Shown here one piece after another: positions 34,553 to 44,569 of a stretch of 64,000 nucleotides of DNA (position 1 is the first letter of the stretch; the number at the start of each line of letters is the position of its first letter). Source of the DNA: Cliona cf. orientalis (Eukaryota > Porifera > Demospongiae > Clionaida > Clionaidae); assembly GCA_963930775.1 (NCBI GenBank), contig OZ005705.1, positions 3,410,001-3,474,000 of the forward strand, given 5' to 3'. The notes under the pieces are model-generated. The model saw only the letters and a list, made by a program, of their open reading frames with translations. It did no database searches and was not told where the DNA came from. A program made the translations under genes and the position numbers.

Positions 34553-34693
34553 TTGTTAGACACTATTTAGTCGGTTTCTATGTGATTTAGAAGACCTCAG
34601 GGCTCTCATAGAACCCTCGCTTTGCTCGGGATTCTATATAGAGTCCTTCGGTCTTCTAAATCACATAGAAACCTCCTAAACAGTGTCTAACTA
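34553..34693. mobile_element. Foldback MITE, second copy
   Basis: Same structure as 34248-34387 with about ten substitutions; several are compensating changes in both arms (CACATAGAAACC and GGTTTCTATGTG). Confidence 0.75.
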
Positions 34694-34782
34694 ATATTTT
34701 GGACTCGCTAATCTCAGTCCACAGTCCAGTCCACAGTCCAGTCCAGAGTCCAGGTTTTACACCAACCCTACTACATGTACTA

Positions 34783-35265
34783 GTCTCGTCCCCAGACTCC
34801 ACCCCCAAAAAGGAGGAAGAGGGTCTGGTGACATTTGAGCGCTTTCTTGGTTCTTGCGCCAATTGCAAGCTCAGCATTCTTACTTTTGCGAAAGCCAATC
34901 AGATTGCAGTTCCACGATTTTCATGCGACCTTGCATCTGGTTGCGCGTGCAATGTCAGCTGGCGGTTGAGCGCTAACCAATGAGGACGCAGTTCTTTGAT
35001 TGTGCATTGCATTGCGTAGCAACGTGGGACTAGCACGTGATTGATTGCATAATATTGGCATGAAATCACGCGCCTGTACAACCAAGAAATCGTTCCAATG
35101 TCGAACTATCCCGCAGCTGTTTTCAAACCCTTCCATACAAAACCCTATACCAAACCCAAACCCCGCCCCTTCACGTGACCAATTTTAGCCGGTTTGACCA
35201 ATCAGAAGCGACCTTTGAAATGAGCTGCAGTATTATACCCAATGTCACCAGACCCTTCCCCGCGC
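34783..35265. mobile_element. Probable truncated TAGTCTCG-family element
   Basis: The left end TAGTCTCGTCCCCAGAC...GGGTCTGGTGACATTTGAG matches the TIR of the 19690-21157 element. Its inner part is mirrored at 35240-35258 (AATGTCACCAGACCC), but the expected CGAGACTA right terminus is missing next to the MULE left end at 35277. Confidence 0.5.
35140..35240 (+). repeat. CCAAT-box repeat, copy 1 (direct copy at 47343-47440)
   Basis: Shares with the IFT88 upstream region CTATACCAAACCC, CCCGCCCCTTCACGTGACCA, AATTTAGCCGGTTT, ACCAATCAG, GAAGCGA and TTTGAAATG. It holds an E-box-like CACGTG and CCAAT motifs. Confidence 0.7.
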
Positions 35266-35685
35266 GGGGATGGGTATTTATAAAAAGGGGAACGGGAAAC
35301 GAGGAAACGGGAAATGAGGAAATGAAGCCTCGATCGCGTATATCGGTGCTCCATACGTAGCCCGAGACTCCCCAGGCCCTCTCTTGATCTTCAGGCTTTT
35401 GTGCTGGTTGGGAGATCGAGAGGGAACCTTGGGACGAGGCTAGCTAGTGTAATTGACACTGCCAGTGAATAACACATACAAACTTCCGAGTATTCGTGTC
35501 GCCCGCGCAAGATCGAGTCACGAAATTAGCATTCCGCGAAAATTTTCTCCGGAAGTACTACTGATCCCGGATACCGTGACAACAATAATTATTACGAATT
35601 TCATTTAATTGTAAATTTTGCCACAATCACAAGATAAAATCACAGCTAACAATGTTATGATTTTGTAGTTTTGCAACAGTATAAT

Positions 35686-38533
35686 TCACATTAGATTAAC
35701 CTTCTCGATTGGTACTTGTAGACATGTGCTGAGGTAGACTTTCTGGTACACTGTAAGTTTTGGCACCAGATCCTCGGGTATCACCAAGCAATCACCACTG
35801 AATGAACTGTCAACAATCTTAAGACACTTCATGTGTGCATGGTAATGTGAATTGCTCTCCTTTCCCATAAATTGTGCTCCAGTTATAGGGTTTGAAATTA
35901 ATCTCCTTTCGGGGTGGGCAACTACTAAACCGAGTGTATCGTTCTCACCCTTGTAGTCCTTGCGGCAAGACTGGCAAACTTTAATCTGCTTTGTCTTAAG
36001 CTTCAAAGTGAATGGCTCGGCTACTGGTCCAGGAGTGTTTCGGCCCAGCCTTGAAATACCTCCAGCACTTGCTAAAGTAGGACGCACAGATGGCGATTGG
36101 AGAATGGGTGAACCTATGTTGAAATTAATACCAGTTCCAAGGACAACTTGTCCATGCGATGTGGCTTGAGATACACTTGAAGCAGGAAGAGAAACTGAAT
36201 TTGAGGGTGAATAGCTTGTAGTAGCTACTGGAAATAATGAGTTTAAGTCACAGAGTTGATCTGCAGGGCTGGAGGCAAAATTGAAATCGGGAATTGCAAG
36301 ACCAATGGAACTTGTTGGTGTACTTTGTTGGGCACTGTAAGAACACGAGGGAGTACTAGCACCAGATGTCATTACTTTATTAGGGCTTAGAAGGGCTGCC
36401 ATAGCTGTCAAACGGTCTTGTGTAGCAAAAGTATCTCCGACTGGTACATGCTGAGAGGTAGAATTCATCGTTGCCTGTGAAGGCTGCAAACCAAAATTGT
36501 CAGCTGTTTGCAGTGATCCAAGTGTGCCATGGCCAGCTAAATGTGAGTGCTGCAAACTAAGAATGCCACTTGAGGATGTCTGCAAGTCTGAACTTCCAAC
36601 TGACTGCTTTTGCTGTAAACTGGAGCTGCATGCTGGCAGCTGCTGTCTTAGCCTTTAGCAGGCAAGGGCAAATTGATCCCGATTGGACAGGCACTGCACT
36701 CTTTCGTTTACGTTTAGGAACACCACCTTTTCTTCCAGCACCCTTTGGGAGTCCCTGATTAGCAATAGCAGTCAAATTAGGTGTACATGTGCCACTTACA
36801 GAGTCTAGAAAGGACTTGAGGTCGCCGTTGCACTCGACAACAGCCAGAACATGAGAACACAGAGAAAATCCTTTAAACATAGCACATTTGTCATCACAGC
36901 AATAAACACGGTTGTTACTTTTGTGAGTCGTGACAATATGAGGGTGAGGAAAAGTTACTTTTGACCAATCTTGCTTTGTTGTCTGATAGCCAAGGAGCAG
37001 TCAACACATGACCTTTAGAGTTCACTAAATTCTCAGCTTTCTTCCACATGTTCTGCAGCGTAGATTGTGCTATAGTTGTTATACCGGAGCTTTCAAATGA
37101 AGTACTGAGATGATGAGAGGAATCATTTTCTGAATCACCTTCAGGGGAGCATTCTACAGTGCTGGTAACCACATAGCTTTGTGCCTTCTTCATGTGGTTT
37201 TCTTTAAATTGAGAATTTTGTGAAAACCAAGTGGCTTGTGGAACCTGCAAATGCTTAAATGCTGTAGTGAACTTCCACTCTCCACGACCAATGATTGCTT
37301 TTTTAAGCTCTTCATCATGTTGCTCTGTTATTGCTTTGAGGTGATCTATCAATATAGGGAGTTTGTTCTCCTTCCAGTTCACTTCCTGTTTGATCACATG
37401 ATTAATCAATTCACTGATATTAGTGGTAAACTTGTTGGTGGAACTCAAACCAGCTTTCACTCTAACTGCAGGTAGAACACATTCCTTGATATCTGAAGCT
37501 TTGTACTTCAAGAACCAGGAATGAAACTGAGGATCAGAGCAAGATGACATGCAGCTTCTCTCCAAGTTGTTCCAGCGATGCTTCAGGTGTTCCAATGCAG
37601 CTGTAAAAGAAGTTTCAGAGTCAGCATCAATCAAACCAGATTCAAAATTGGTTCCCCTCTGCACACCAAATATATCAGCCAAAAACTCTGCAGAAACACT
37701 CTGAGAAACACCAAGAGAACGGAGCTTATCTTTTACATTTTGCCGGAGGTGATTTGTGCATCTCAGATGAATTGCCTGAGGGAAGCAGAGTTGAAAAGCC
37801 TTAATCAATTCAGACTCTCCATCTGTCCCAAAAGCCTTGAGGTTAATAAGCCCAGGATTTAAGCGGATCAGTGTAGATGCAAAGTAGTGGAATGGTTGGA
37901 AAGTTTTAGTCTGATGGATTAGCACCGGACCAAGAACGATTGGATGATTTCCTCTCTCCGTTTCTACTAAAAGATTATGATAAGTTGTTGGCGTCACATA
38001 AAATGGCCCAAGATTGAATGTTGGATCGACCGAGAGAACAGATGATGGTGAATTGGTACAAAATCGTTGAAGATCACTAAGTTGCTGATTTGTTGCGAGC
38101 ACACACATGGGCTCTGGAGCAGCCTCAACAGACCGTATGAAAGCATCACTATCTGATGATGTTTCCTTACACTGGCTCATGACGTGAGCAAGTGTATCTG
38201 TACGTGGAATTCCACTGGCCATTGATTGTTTCTCAAGCTTAACTTTATTTGCTGACTTGAAATTATAAATTTGTCTTCTATCTCGTGGCAAATCGCAGCT
38301 CAATTTCGCTTGCATCACACCTCCTTGCAAATTTTCAACCTCCTTTAAAACTTTCAGTGGACGCTTATTTTCAGCAACGGAAGCTTTGATGAGTTTCACA
38401 GTACTAGGTTTTGTCCGCTGAAATGCAGCTTCCTTCTTTTTGGAGTTTCCATGGGGTTGAATATCGATTTTATGCTCCTTTCGGTCAAAGCTGTATTGTA
38501 CAAAAGCCAAACACTGGATGTTTCCCTTGTGAT
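35686..38533 (-). CDS. MULE gene exon 4: DDE, SWIM and C-terminal zinc domain (two frameshifts)
   Basis: Follows an ACATACATACAG acceptor; the split codon G|AT gives Asp, then HKGNIQCLAFVQYSFD. Transposase motifs in order: SVDPTFNLG (first Asp), AFGTDGESELIKAF (second Asp), LRCTNHLRQN (the CxxH usual after it) and NISELINHV (probable Glu). Then VYCCDDKCAMFKGF-SLCSHVLAV, a SWIM CxC...CxH finger after a frame change, a KRKRK basic patch, an LQ-rich linker, and a C-terminal VCQSCRKDYK...HYHAHMKCLK domain likely to bind zinc. Such an array typifies MULE transposases of invertebrates. The stop is at 35686-35688. Confidence 0.7.
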
Positions 38534-38778
38534 CTGTATGTATGTATGTATGTATGTACAAAAATCACACTAAGCCTTAAAATGCTAAATTTGGTGGCAA
38601 ATAAAGTATGTTGTTGTAAGTTACTAAGCAACCAAGTACAGTAGAGTAGTGTTCAAGAGTTTTATAGAACTGGTTGTTGAGCAGTCACCCAGAGTACATG
38701 CCATACACTCTAGCCACAATCCAATTAGGTGTGCAGGATTACATAATCCTACATTACCAACAGTGCTAGATACAACAA

Positions 38779-38856
38779 AATAGTTATCTGTCAGTGAGTG
38801 AGCAATATGAGCCCTTGCAAGGGCTCATATTGCTCACTCACTGACAGATAACTATT
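38779..38856. repeat. 78-nt perfect palindrome in MULE intron 3
   Basis: Two 39-base arms meet at CCCTTGCAAGGG with no mismatch (arm ends AATAGTTATCTGTCAGTGAG). No target duplication or ORF. Confidence 0.85.
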
Positions 38857-39247
38857 ATGTACAACTAGCTGGATGCACACACAATGTCAACCACCAGACA
38901 AGTACTATGTGTGCACATTATTATACAAATTCAGTTTATGTACTGGGCATGCAGTGCCACCTGGTTGTGTCACTATATCAACTGAAAGCCTAACTGAGTT
39001 AATTAAGCAATCAGAGCCACACCAGTTTACCCTAGCAGAGTAGTAGGAGCAGGGGAAGGCACCTGATTGTGTCACTATCAAAGCCTTTGGGATATGAGGA
39101 TTTCACTGTCTCTCCACTGGGCAACAGACCAACAATTAAAGCACAGTACTAAGACATAATAATACAGTAGGTGTCAACACATGCAGCTACACTTAAGTTT
39201 AGAACCCATTCTCTATTAGACTTAGCACATATAAGAATATATCTCAC

Positions 39248-39661
39248 CATGAACAACTGTGATTATTCGAGTGAAGTCAGGTGAAGAAGCATGACGATAG
39301 TACGTTCTAGTGATCTTGTAGTGATTGGATCGTGTTGGTGCCTTGTTTCTTCGAAAGAATCTTGTTTTTCCTTTGTCAGTATGCTTACTGACGTACGCTA
39401 CAGGTGAACCTTTTCTATTCCATACCCCATTTTTCGTCTGCTCTAACGTCCGAGGGATCATCTAGCATGTTCAAATCAACAACAAAAGAGACATTTCGGC
39501 AAACTTGTACTGGCTGCTTTGAACAAATATTAGAAGATGGCACAGTATCAGTGATTAGTAGCTCAGCAAGAGTGTCCAGTGGATAATGTTCTCTTGATCG
39601 ACTCCATTTGTACACTGGTAGCATACAATCTCCATTGTAGAAATGTGTGTCGTCATTCATA
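39248..39661 (-). CDS. MULE gene exon 3 (one frameshift)
   Basis: Acceptor TATTTTTCAG; reads MNDDTHFYNGDCMLPVYKWS then NVSFVVDLNMLDDPSDVRAD. After a one-base shift near 39412-39440 it continues KGSPVAYVSKHTDKGKTRFF to ITVVH plus one base. Donor GTGAGA at 39247. Exon length is one base off the value both phases require, consistent with a single-base insertion. Confidence 0.65.
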
Positions 39662-39865
39662 CTGAAAAATAGACATATTATTGTATAAGCTGCAATCCTA
39701 TGGAAATATTAGATGCCAGCGCATAAAATGCATAATATATAGGTCAAATTACATGTATTGTTTGCCCATCATCATCACCCCCCCCCCCCCCCGGCATGGT
39801 GATTGCAAACAAACATACACTCTCTCACAACTTGGAACTACATGTCACCACTAAGGTGTACATAC

Positions 39866-40024
39866 CTGCCAGTGGTAGTTTCCTCATTAGACTCTAAATC
39901 CGAGAGTGACTCCACCTTGACTGATGCTGAAGAAATGGAACTGCTACTTGCTATGGCCTCAAGCTCATCATCATCTCTGAGGTCAGGTGGGCTCGTCCTG
40001 TCTATCTCCAATTTTGTATCAACA
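39866..40024 (-). CDS. MULE gene exon 2
   Basis: Acceptor TTTTGCTACAG; the split codon AG|T gives Ser. The exon reads VDTKLEIDRTSPPDLRDDDE, then a Ser-rich stretch to NEETTTG, with donor GTATGT at 39865. It is acidic and probably disordered. Confidence 0.7.
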
Positions 40025-40109
40025 CTGTAGCAAAAAAAATTGTACATAACTTTCTGCATGCATGACACTAGATCCACCAGCTAGATCTATGACATAGATA
40101 TAGACCTAC

Positions 40110-40279
40110 CTTTCGCCTTCACAGTCTGAAATAATTATGCAAGAATCTGAAGCACAATGTTGATCACTCTCGCTACCGTTGTTGTGCATGCCAGGGCCAT
40201 AGTCGCTGAGCTCACTGAGAGAATCCGAATCACTCTGGCTGATCGACTCGGTCAGATCTATGTAAACAGAGCTGGACAT
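40110..40279 (-). CDS. MULE gene exon 1
   Basis: Starts MSSSVYIDLTES and ends DSCIIISDCEGE plus two bases (AG), with donor GTAGGT at 40109. VYIDLT and CIIISD followed by acidic residues fit the hydrophobic-core-plus-acid pattern of SUMO-interaction motifs. An earlier in-frame ATG at 40318 is possible. Confidence 0.65.
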
Positions 40280-40479
40280 GATTTTTCCAAATTTCAATAC
40301 AGCTAGAGGCTGATCCAAGGAGACAGTTTATTGCAAGGAGCTACCAACAGTTACAGCCTGCACACGTACACGGTCTCAGAAGTAGCTACGTAGCTAGATT
40401 TGCCCGCGCGCGGGCTGCAGTAGTCATTTCCCCATTTCCTCATTTCCTCATTTCCCGTTTCCTCGTTTCCCGTTCCCCT

Positions 40480-40487
40480 TTTTATAA
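40480..40487 (-). promoter_or_regulatory. TATA-like box in the right TIR
   Basis: On the minus strand the TIR opens with TATAAAAAGGGG, ~200 bp upstream of the proposed ATG at 40279. A start site ~30 bp further would give a ~170-nt leader. The same box faces inward from the left TIR. Confidence 0.45.
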
Positions 40488-40510
40488 AGAATCGCACTAT
40501 GTACGTACAG

Positions 40511-40585
40511 TACCGCAGCTGTTATCAAAAAGTCCACGCCATTGGTCGGCGTAATCACATGACTTAGCTTGCGCGCGCCTCTTAT
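40511..40585 (+). repeat. CCAAT/CpG-rich short repeat, copy 2
   Basis: Direct reading of the repeat found inverted at 29836-29914. It adjoins the right TIR of the MULE and carries CCATTGGTC and CACATGACTTAG. Confidence 0.65.
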
Positions 40586-40591
40586 ATGGGC

Positions 40592-40995
40592 TGGCCGGCC
40601 TCAGAGGAGGTAGGACACGCTTGACCTTTGGCTAATAGTTCACTAATTAAATCGCTGGTATAGGCTTTTGTGAAGGTTTTTAGAGAACATCGTGGTGATT
40701 TTCGAACTCAGCGCTATTGATTTAGTGGGGGAGCCCCTCTTTGTTAGCACTGTAGAGCAATTTTTAGGTCCTTGGAATGTTAATCAAAGCGGCTAATTGA
40801 CATTCCAAAGACCTAAAAATTGCTCTACAGTGCTAACTAAGAGGGGCTCCCCCACTAAATCAATAGCGCTGAGTTCGAAAATCACAACGATATCCTCTAA
40901 AAATCTTCACGAAAGCCTCTACTAGCGATTTAATTAGTGAACTATTAGCCAAAGGTCAAGCGTGTACGTCCTACCTCCTCTGGGCCGGCCTACCG
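40592..40995. mobile_element. Foldback element, ~400 bp with ~185-bp arms
   Basis: Near-perfect arms start at GGCCGGCCTCAGAGGAGG and run through GGTAGGACACGC, CTAATAGTTCACTAATTAAA and GGGGGAGCCCCTCTT to a short centre at ~40780-40795. No ORF. Confidence 0.85.
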
Positions 40996-41062
40996 CCTAT
41001 GTACCTACATATACTACTATACTAGACGTGGCAGTCGGACATTTGGGCTACAATGTACTAGC

Positions 41063-41975
41063 CTAGTGCGGGAGGCTCACCAAGTTTAATAAGGAAGAGT
41101 GGCAGAAAAAGAAGACTCGAGGAGGACGTGTGAGCATACTGGGTGGGCTAAGGAAGAGAGGCAGAAACAGAGAAAAGATTTGAGGGGGACATGTGAGGGT
41201 ACTGGCCCAGGCTACTAGGTTAAGGAAGAGTGGCAAAAAGAAGGTTGAAGAGGGGACTGTGTGAGTGTACTGGGATCGTGGGCTACTGGTTAAGGAAGGG
41301 AGGCAAAAAATGAAAAAAAGTCGAGGGACATATGAGGGTACTGGGTGGGCTACTAGGTTAAGGAAGAGTGGTAAAAAAATGAAGAATTGAGGGGCTACTA
41401 GGTTAAGGAAGAGAGGCAAAAAAAAAGAGAGAAGATTCGAGGGGGACTTGTGAGGGTACTGCCACGGGGCAGGCTACTAGGTTAAGGTAGAGTGGCAAAA
41501 AGAAGATTCGCGGGGAATGTGTGAGTGTACTGGGACCGTGGGCTACTAGATTAAGGAAGAGAGGCAAAAAAATGAAAAAAAAAGGAGTCTAGGGACATGT
41601 GAGGGTACTGGGTGGGCCACTAGGTTAAGGAAGAGAGGCAAAAAAAGAGAGAAGGTTCGAGGGGGATGTGTGAGGGTACTGAGCAGGCTACTAGATTATG
41701 GAAGAGAAGCAAAAAAATGAAAAAAAAGAAGAATCGAGGGATGTGCGAGAGTACTGGGTGGGCTACTAGGTTAAGGAAGAGAGGCAAAACAGAGAGAAGA
41801 TTTGAGGGGGACGTGTGAGGGTACTGGGCAGGCTACTAGGTTAGGAAGAGTGGCAAAGAAGATTTGAGAGGGGATGTGTGAGGGCTGGGACCATGGGCTA
41901 CTAGGGTTATGGAAGAGAGGCAAAAAAGGGAAAAAGGAGAAGAGTTGAGGGATGTGTGAGGGTACTGGGTGGGCT
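41063..41975 (-). repeat. Minisatellite A, second array
   Basis: About a dozen units reading GGGTGGGCTACTAGGTTAAG, then GAAGAGAGGCAAAAAA and a spacer ending GAGGGTACTG. The minus-strand 118-codon ORF is only a translation of this repeat. Confidence 0.85.
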
Positions 41976-42679
41976 ACGTAAACTTACCTGGCCATGGAGT
42001 GGGTGCTTGCCTGGGACTGGAAATGAGTCGACAGTTGCCCCAATTACTCAAAGCACACTGACTCTCAAATCAGCAGGAATAGCCAATCAGCTAAAGGATC
42101 GCTCTGTGACGCACTTACGTGGAGTATAAAGCTATCAGTTATACTAAAGGACAGAACATAAATAGTAATATTTTATTTATACCTATAGCTGCTACATGTG
42201 TATAATAATATTATAGTATTATTCCTCTTCATGATTTTATGTACAATGTCATGCATCTCTTACAGTGGTGTATCTAAGGCAGGGCTCTGCTAAATAATCA
42301 GTGTCCACTCTACTCCTCTGGCCTAAAACTTGGGGTTAAACATAAATTTGCCTGTTTTTTTGTTTTTTTACACTTCAGCCTCTTAGCATTGAAAGAAGCA
42401 CTTAGACCACAAGCGGAAGTGGATTTAGAGCATATTTCTGATGTGTTGAAGTAATAATAATTCCACCATGATTCCACTGAAGGATCACAGTCTTTTGTTT
42501 GCAGATATTAAATGTACACTAGAATGTACTGCCCAGAATACACTAGAATTGCTCTCTCAGCTGGTCCCACTAACAAATTCTCTAGATACGCAAGTACTAG
42601 TGTTGTGCATGTTTTCTAATAGGTGGGTGGTGGCTGGGGAAGTCTTTTTATGTAGGTATAGGGGCTGGTGTGTAGCATT

Positions 42680-44130
42680 ACTAGAGATGTACATCGTGTA
42701 TTGTGTAGCACTGTGTAGAGTAATAGAGATGTATGGTGTAGCACCCGTGTAGCAATAGAGATGTGTGGTGTAGCACCCACGTAGCAATACAGATATATTA
42801 TGGTGTAGCACCTGCGTAGCAATAGAGATGTATGGTGTAGCACTGTGTAGCAATAGAGATGTATTGTGTAGCACCCGCGTAGCAATAGAGATATACAGTG
42901 TAGCACCCACGTAGCAATAGAAATATATGGTGTAGCACCCGCGTAGCAATAGAGATGTATGGTGTAGCACTGTATAGTGTAGCAATAGAGATGTATGGTG
43001 TAGCACCTGCGTAATAATAGAGATGTATGGTGTAGCACCGTGTAGTAATAGAGATGTATTGTGCAGCACCCGCGTAGCAATAGAGATGTATGGTGTAGCA
43101 CTGTGTAGCAATAGAGATGTATTGTGTAGCACCCGCGTAGCAATAGAGATGTATGGTGTAGCACTGTGTAGCAATAGAGATGTATGGTGTAGCACCGTGT
43201 AGTAATAAAGATGTATTGTGCAGCACCCGCGTAGCAATAGAGATGTATGGTGTAGCACTGTGTAGCAATAGAGATGTATTGTGTAGCACCCGCGTAGCAA
43301 TAGAGATGTATGGTGTAGCACTGTGTAGCAATAGAGATGTATGGTGTAGCACCGTGTAGTAATAGAGATGTATGGTGTAGCACCGTGTAGCAATAGAGAT
43401 ATATGGTGTAGCACCCGCGTAGCAATAGAGATGTATGGTGTAGCACCGTGTAGCAATAGAGATGTATGGTGTAGCACCCGCGTAGCAATAGAGATGTATT
43501 GTGTAGCACCGTGTAGCAATAGAGATATATGGTGTAGCACCTGCGTAGCAATAGAGATGTATGGTGTAGCACCGTGTAGCAATAGAGATGTATGGTGTAG
43601 CACCCGCGAAGCAATAGAGATGTATTGTGTAGCACCCGCGTAGCAATAGAGATGTATGGTGTAGCACCGTGTAGCAATAGAGATGTATGGTGTAGCACCC
43701 GCGTAGCAATAGAGATGTATGGTGTAGCACCCGCGTAGCAATAGAGATGTATGGTGTAGCACCGTGTAGTAATAGAGATGTATTGTGTAGCACCCGCGTA
43801 GCAATAGAGATGTATGGTGTAGCACTGTGTAGCAATAGAGATGTATTGTGTAGCACCCGCGTAGCAATAGAGATGTATGGTGTAGCACTGTGTAGCAATA
43901 GAGATGTATTGTGTAGCACCATGTAGTAATAGAGATGTATTGTGTAGCACCCGCGTAGCAATAGAGATGTATTGTGTAGCACTGTGTAGCAATAGAGATG
44001 TATTGTGTAGCACTGTGTAGTAATAGGAGATGTATGGTGTAGCACTGTATAGCAGTGTAGCAATAGAGATGTATGGTGTAGCACTGTGTAGTAATAGAGA
44101 TGTATGGTGTAGCTGGTGTAGCACTCTATC
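42680..44130 (-). repeat. Minisatellite B, 31/32-bp units, ~46 copies
   Basis: The unit is GTAGCAATAGAGATGTATGG followed by TGTAGCAC and a variable CCGC, CGT or TGT end, so the length alternates between 31 and 32 bp. Three minus-strand frames are open for 443, 502 and 456 codons. These are artefacts of a unit whose length is not a multiple of three and which lacks stops. A few units of the same sequence start copy 1 at 16211. Confidence 0.9.
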
Positions 44131-44569
44131 TTTTGTAGTGGTATAGATGTATCACGTGACCCAACCAATCAGATCCTTACTTTGATAGGTAGTCATATGA
44201 CCCTATTTGGTGGCTGTTGACCAATAGCGTTGACTCTTTGATAGGAGCTGTGGGATACCTCCTATGTACCGAGAAGCCCCGCAATCTTTGACCTCGTGTT
44301 AACCCCTTCAGCGCTCAAAATGCAGCAAGCTATGCCAGAGTGCATGCATGCAACGACTGAAGTGGATGCACCAGAACATCACCTCTAGACTGCAGCTGGC
44401 TTCGATAAGTAGCTAACTTAACAGAACTGGCATGTCTGCAGCATGTGATAGAAAAGCAGCTGATCCATAGGCAGCCAACAGAGAGGAAGGTACTTATTTA
44501 GACGTTTATGGCTCGAAGTTATCAAGGAAAAAAGAAAGCGAAGTACCTTATGTGAGGGTGTTCAACTCT

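Larger units (their letters stand above)
34047..34693. repeat. Local tandem duplication, each unit with a foldback MITE
   Basis: 34047-34389 and 34390-34693 are two diverged copies. Each begins TTAGATCATA, has a CTGATTGGTTG/TTGATTGGCTA block, then three short tandem repeats (CATAAAAAACCTTGTAAGC in the first, CATAGTCACCTACAAG in the second), then a ~140-bp foldback. Confidence 0.7.
35686..40279 (-). pseudogene. MULE transposase gene, four exons, three frameshifts
   Basis: Exons 40279-40110, 40024-39866, 39661-39248 and 38533-35686 join with matching intron phases (2, 2, 1) at GT-AG borders. The product, ~1,100 residues, has an acidic Ser-rich N-terminus with two SUMO-interaction-like motifs (VYIDLTES; CIIISDCEGE), a basic region, a MULE DDE domain, a SWIM zinc finger and a C-terminal Cys/His domain. 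Frame changes lie near 39412-39440, 36935-36965 and 36610-36650. Each is a one-base shift, so the gene is either freshly dead or carries sequence errors. A domesticated host gene is possible, but the TIRs favour a transposon. Confidence 0.75.
35277..40488 (-). mobile_element. Complete MULE-type element with 48-bp TIRs
   Basis: The 48-bp ends 35277-35324 and 40441-40488 are perfect inverted repeats starting TTTATAAAAAGGGGAACGGG. They enclose a four-exon MULE transposase gene read from right to left. No 8-10-bp target duplication is visible at these exact borders, so the outer ends may extend further or be eroded. The first bases form a TATAAAAAG box oriented towards the gene. Confidence 0.75.
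41055..44130 (-). repeat. Compound minisatellite repeat, copy 2
   Basis: Reverse-orientation partner of 16211-19050: minisatellite A (41063-41975), the unique middle (41990-42260), an insert without counterpart (42261-42596), the CCACCACCCACCTATTAGAAAA landmark (42615-42650) and a much larger minisatellite B (42680-44130). Terminal GAGCCTCCCGCACTAG lies at its left edge. Confidence 0.8.

Noticed and set aside
41063..44130. CRISPR array
   Set aside because: Repeats are contiguous minisatellite units without unique spacers, in eukaryotic DNA with introns.
42557..44168. Three long minus-strand ORFs (443, 502, 456 codons)
   Set aside because: They are translations in three frames of a 31/32-bp tandem repeat; mutual overlap and lack of any non-repeat sequence argue against coding.
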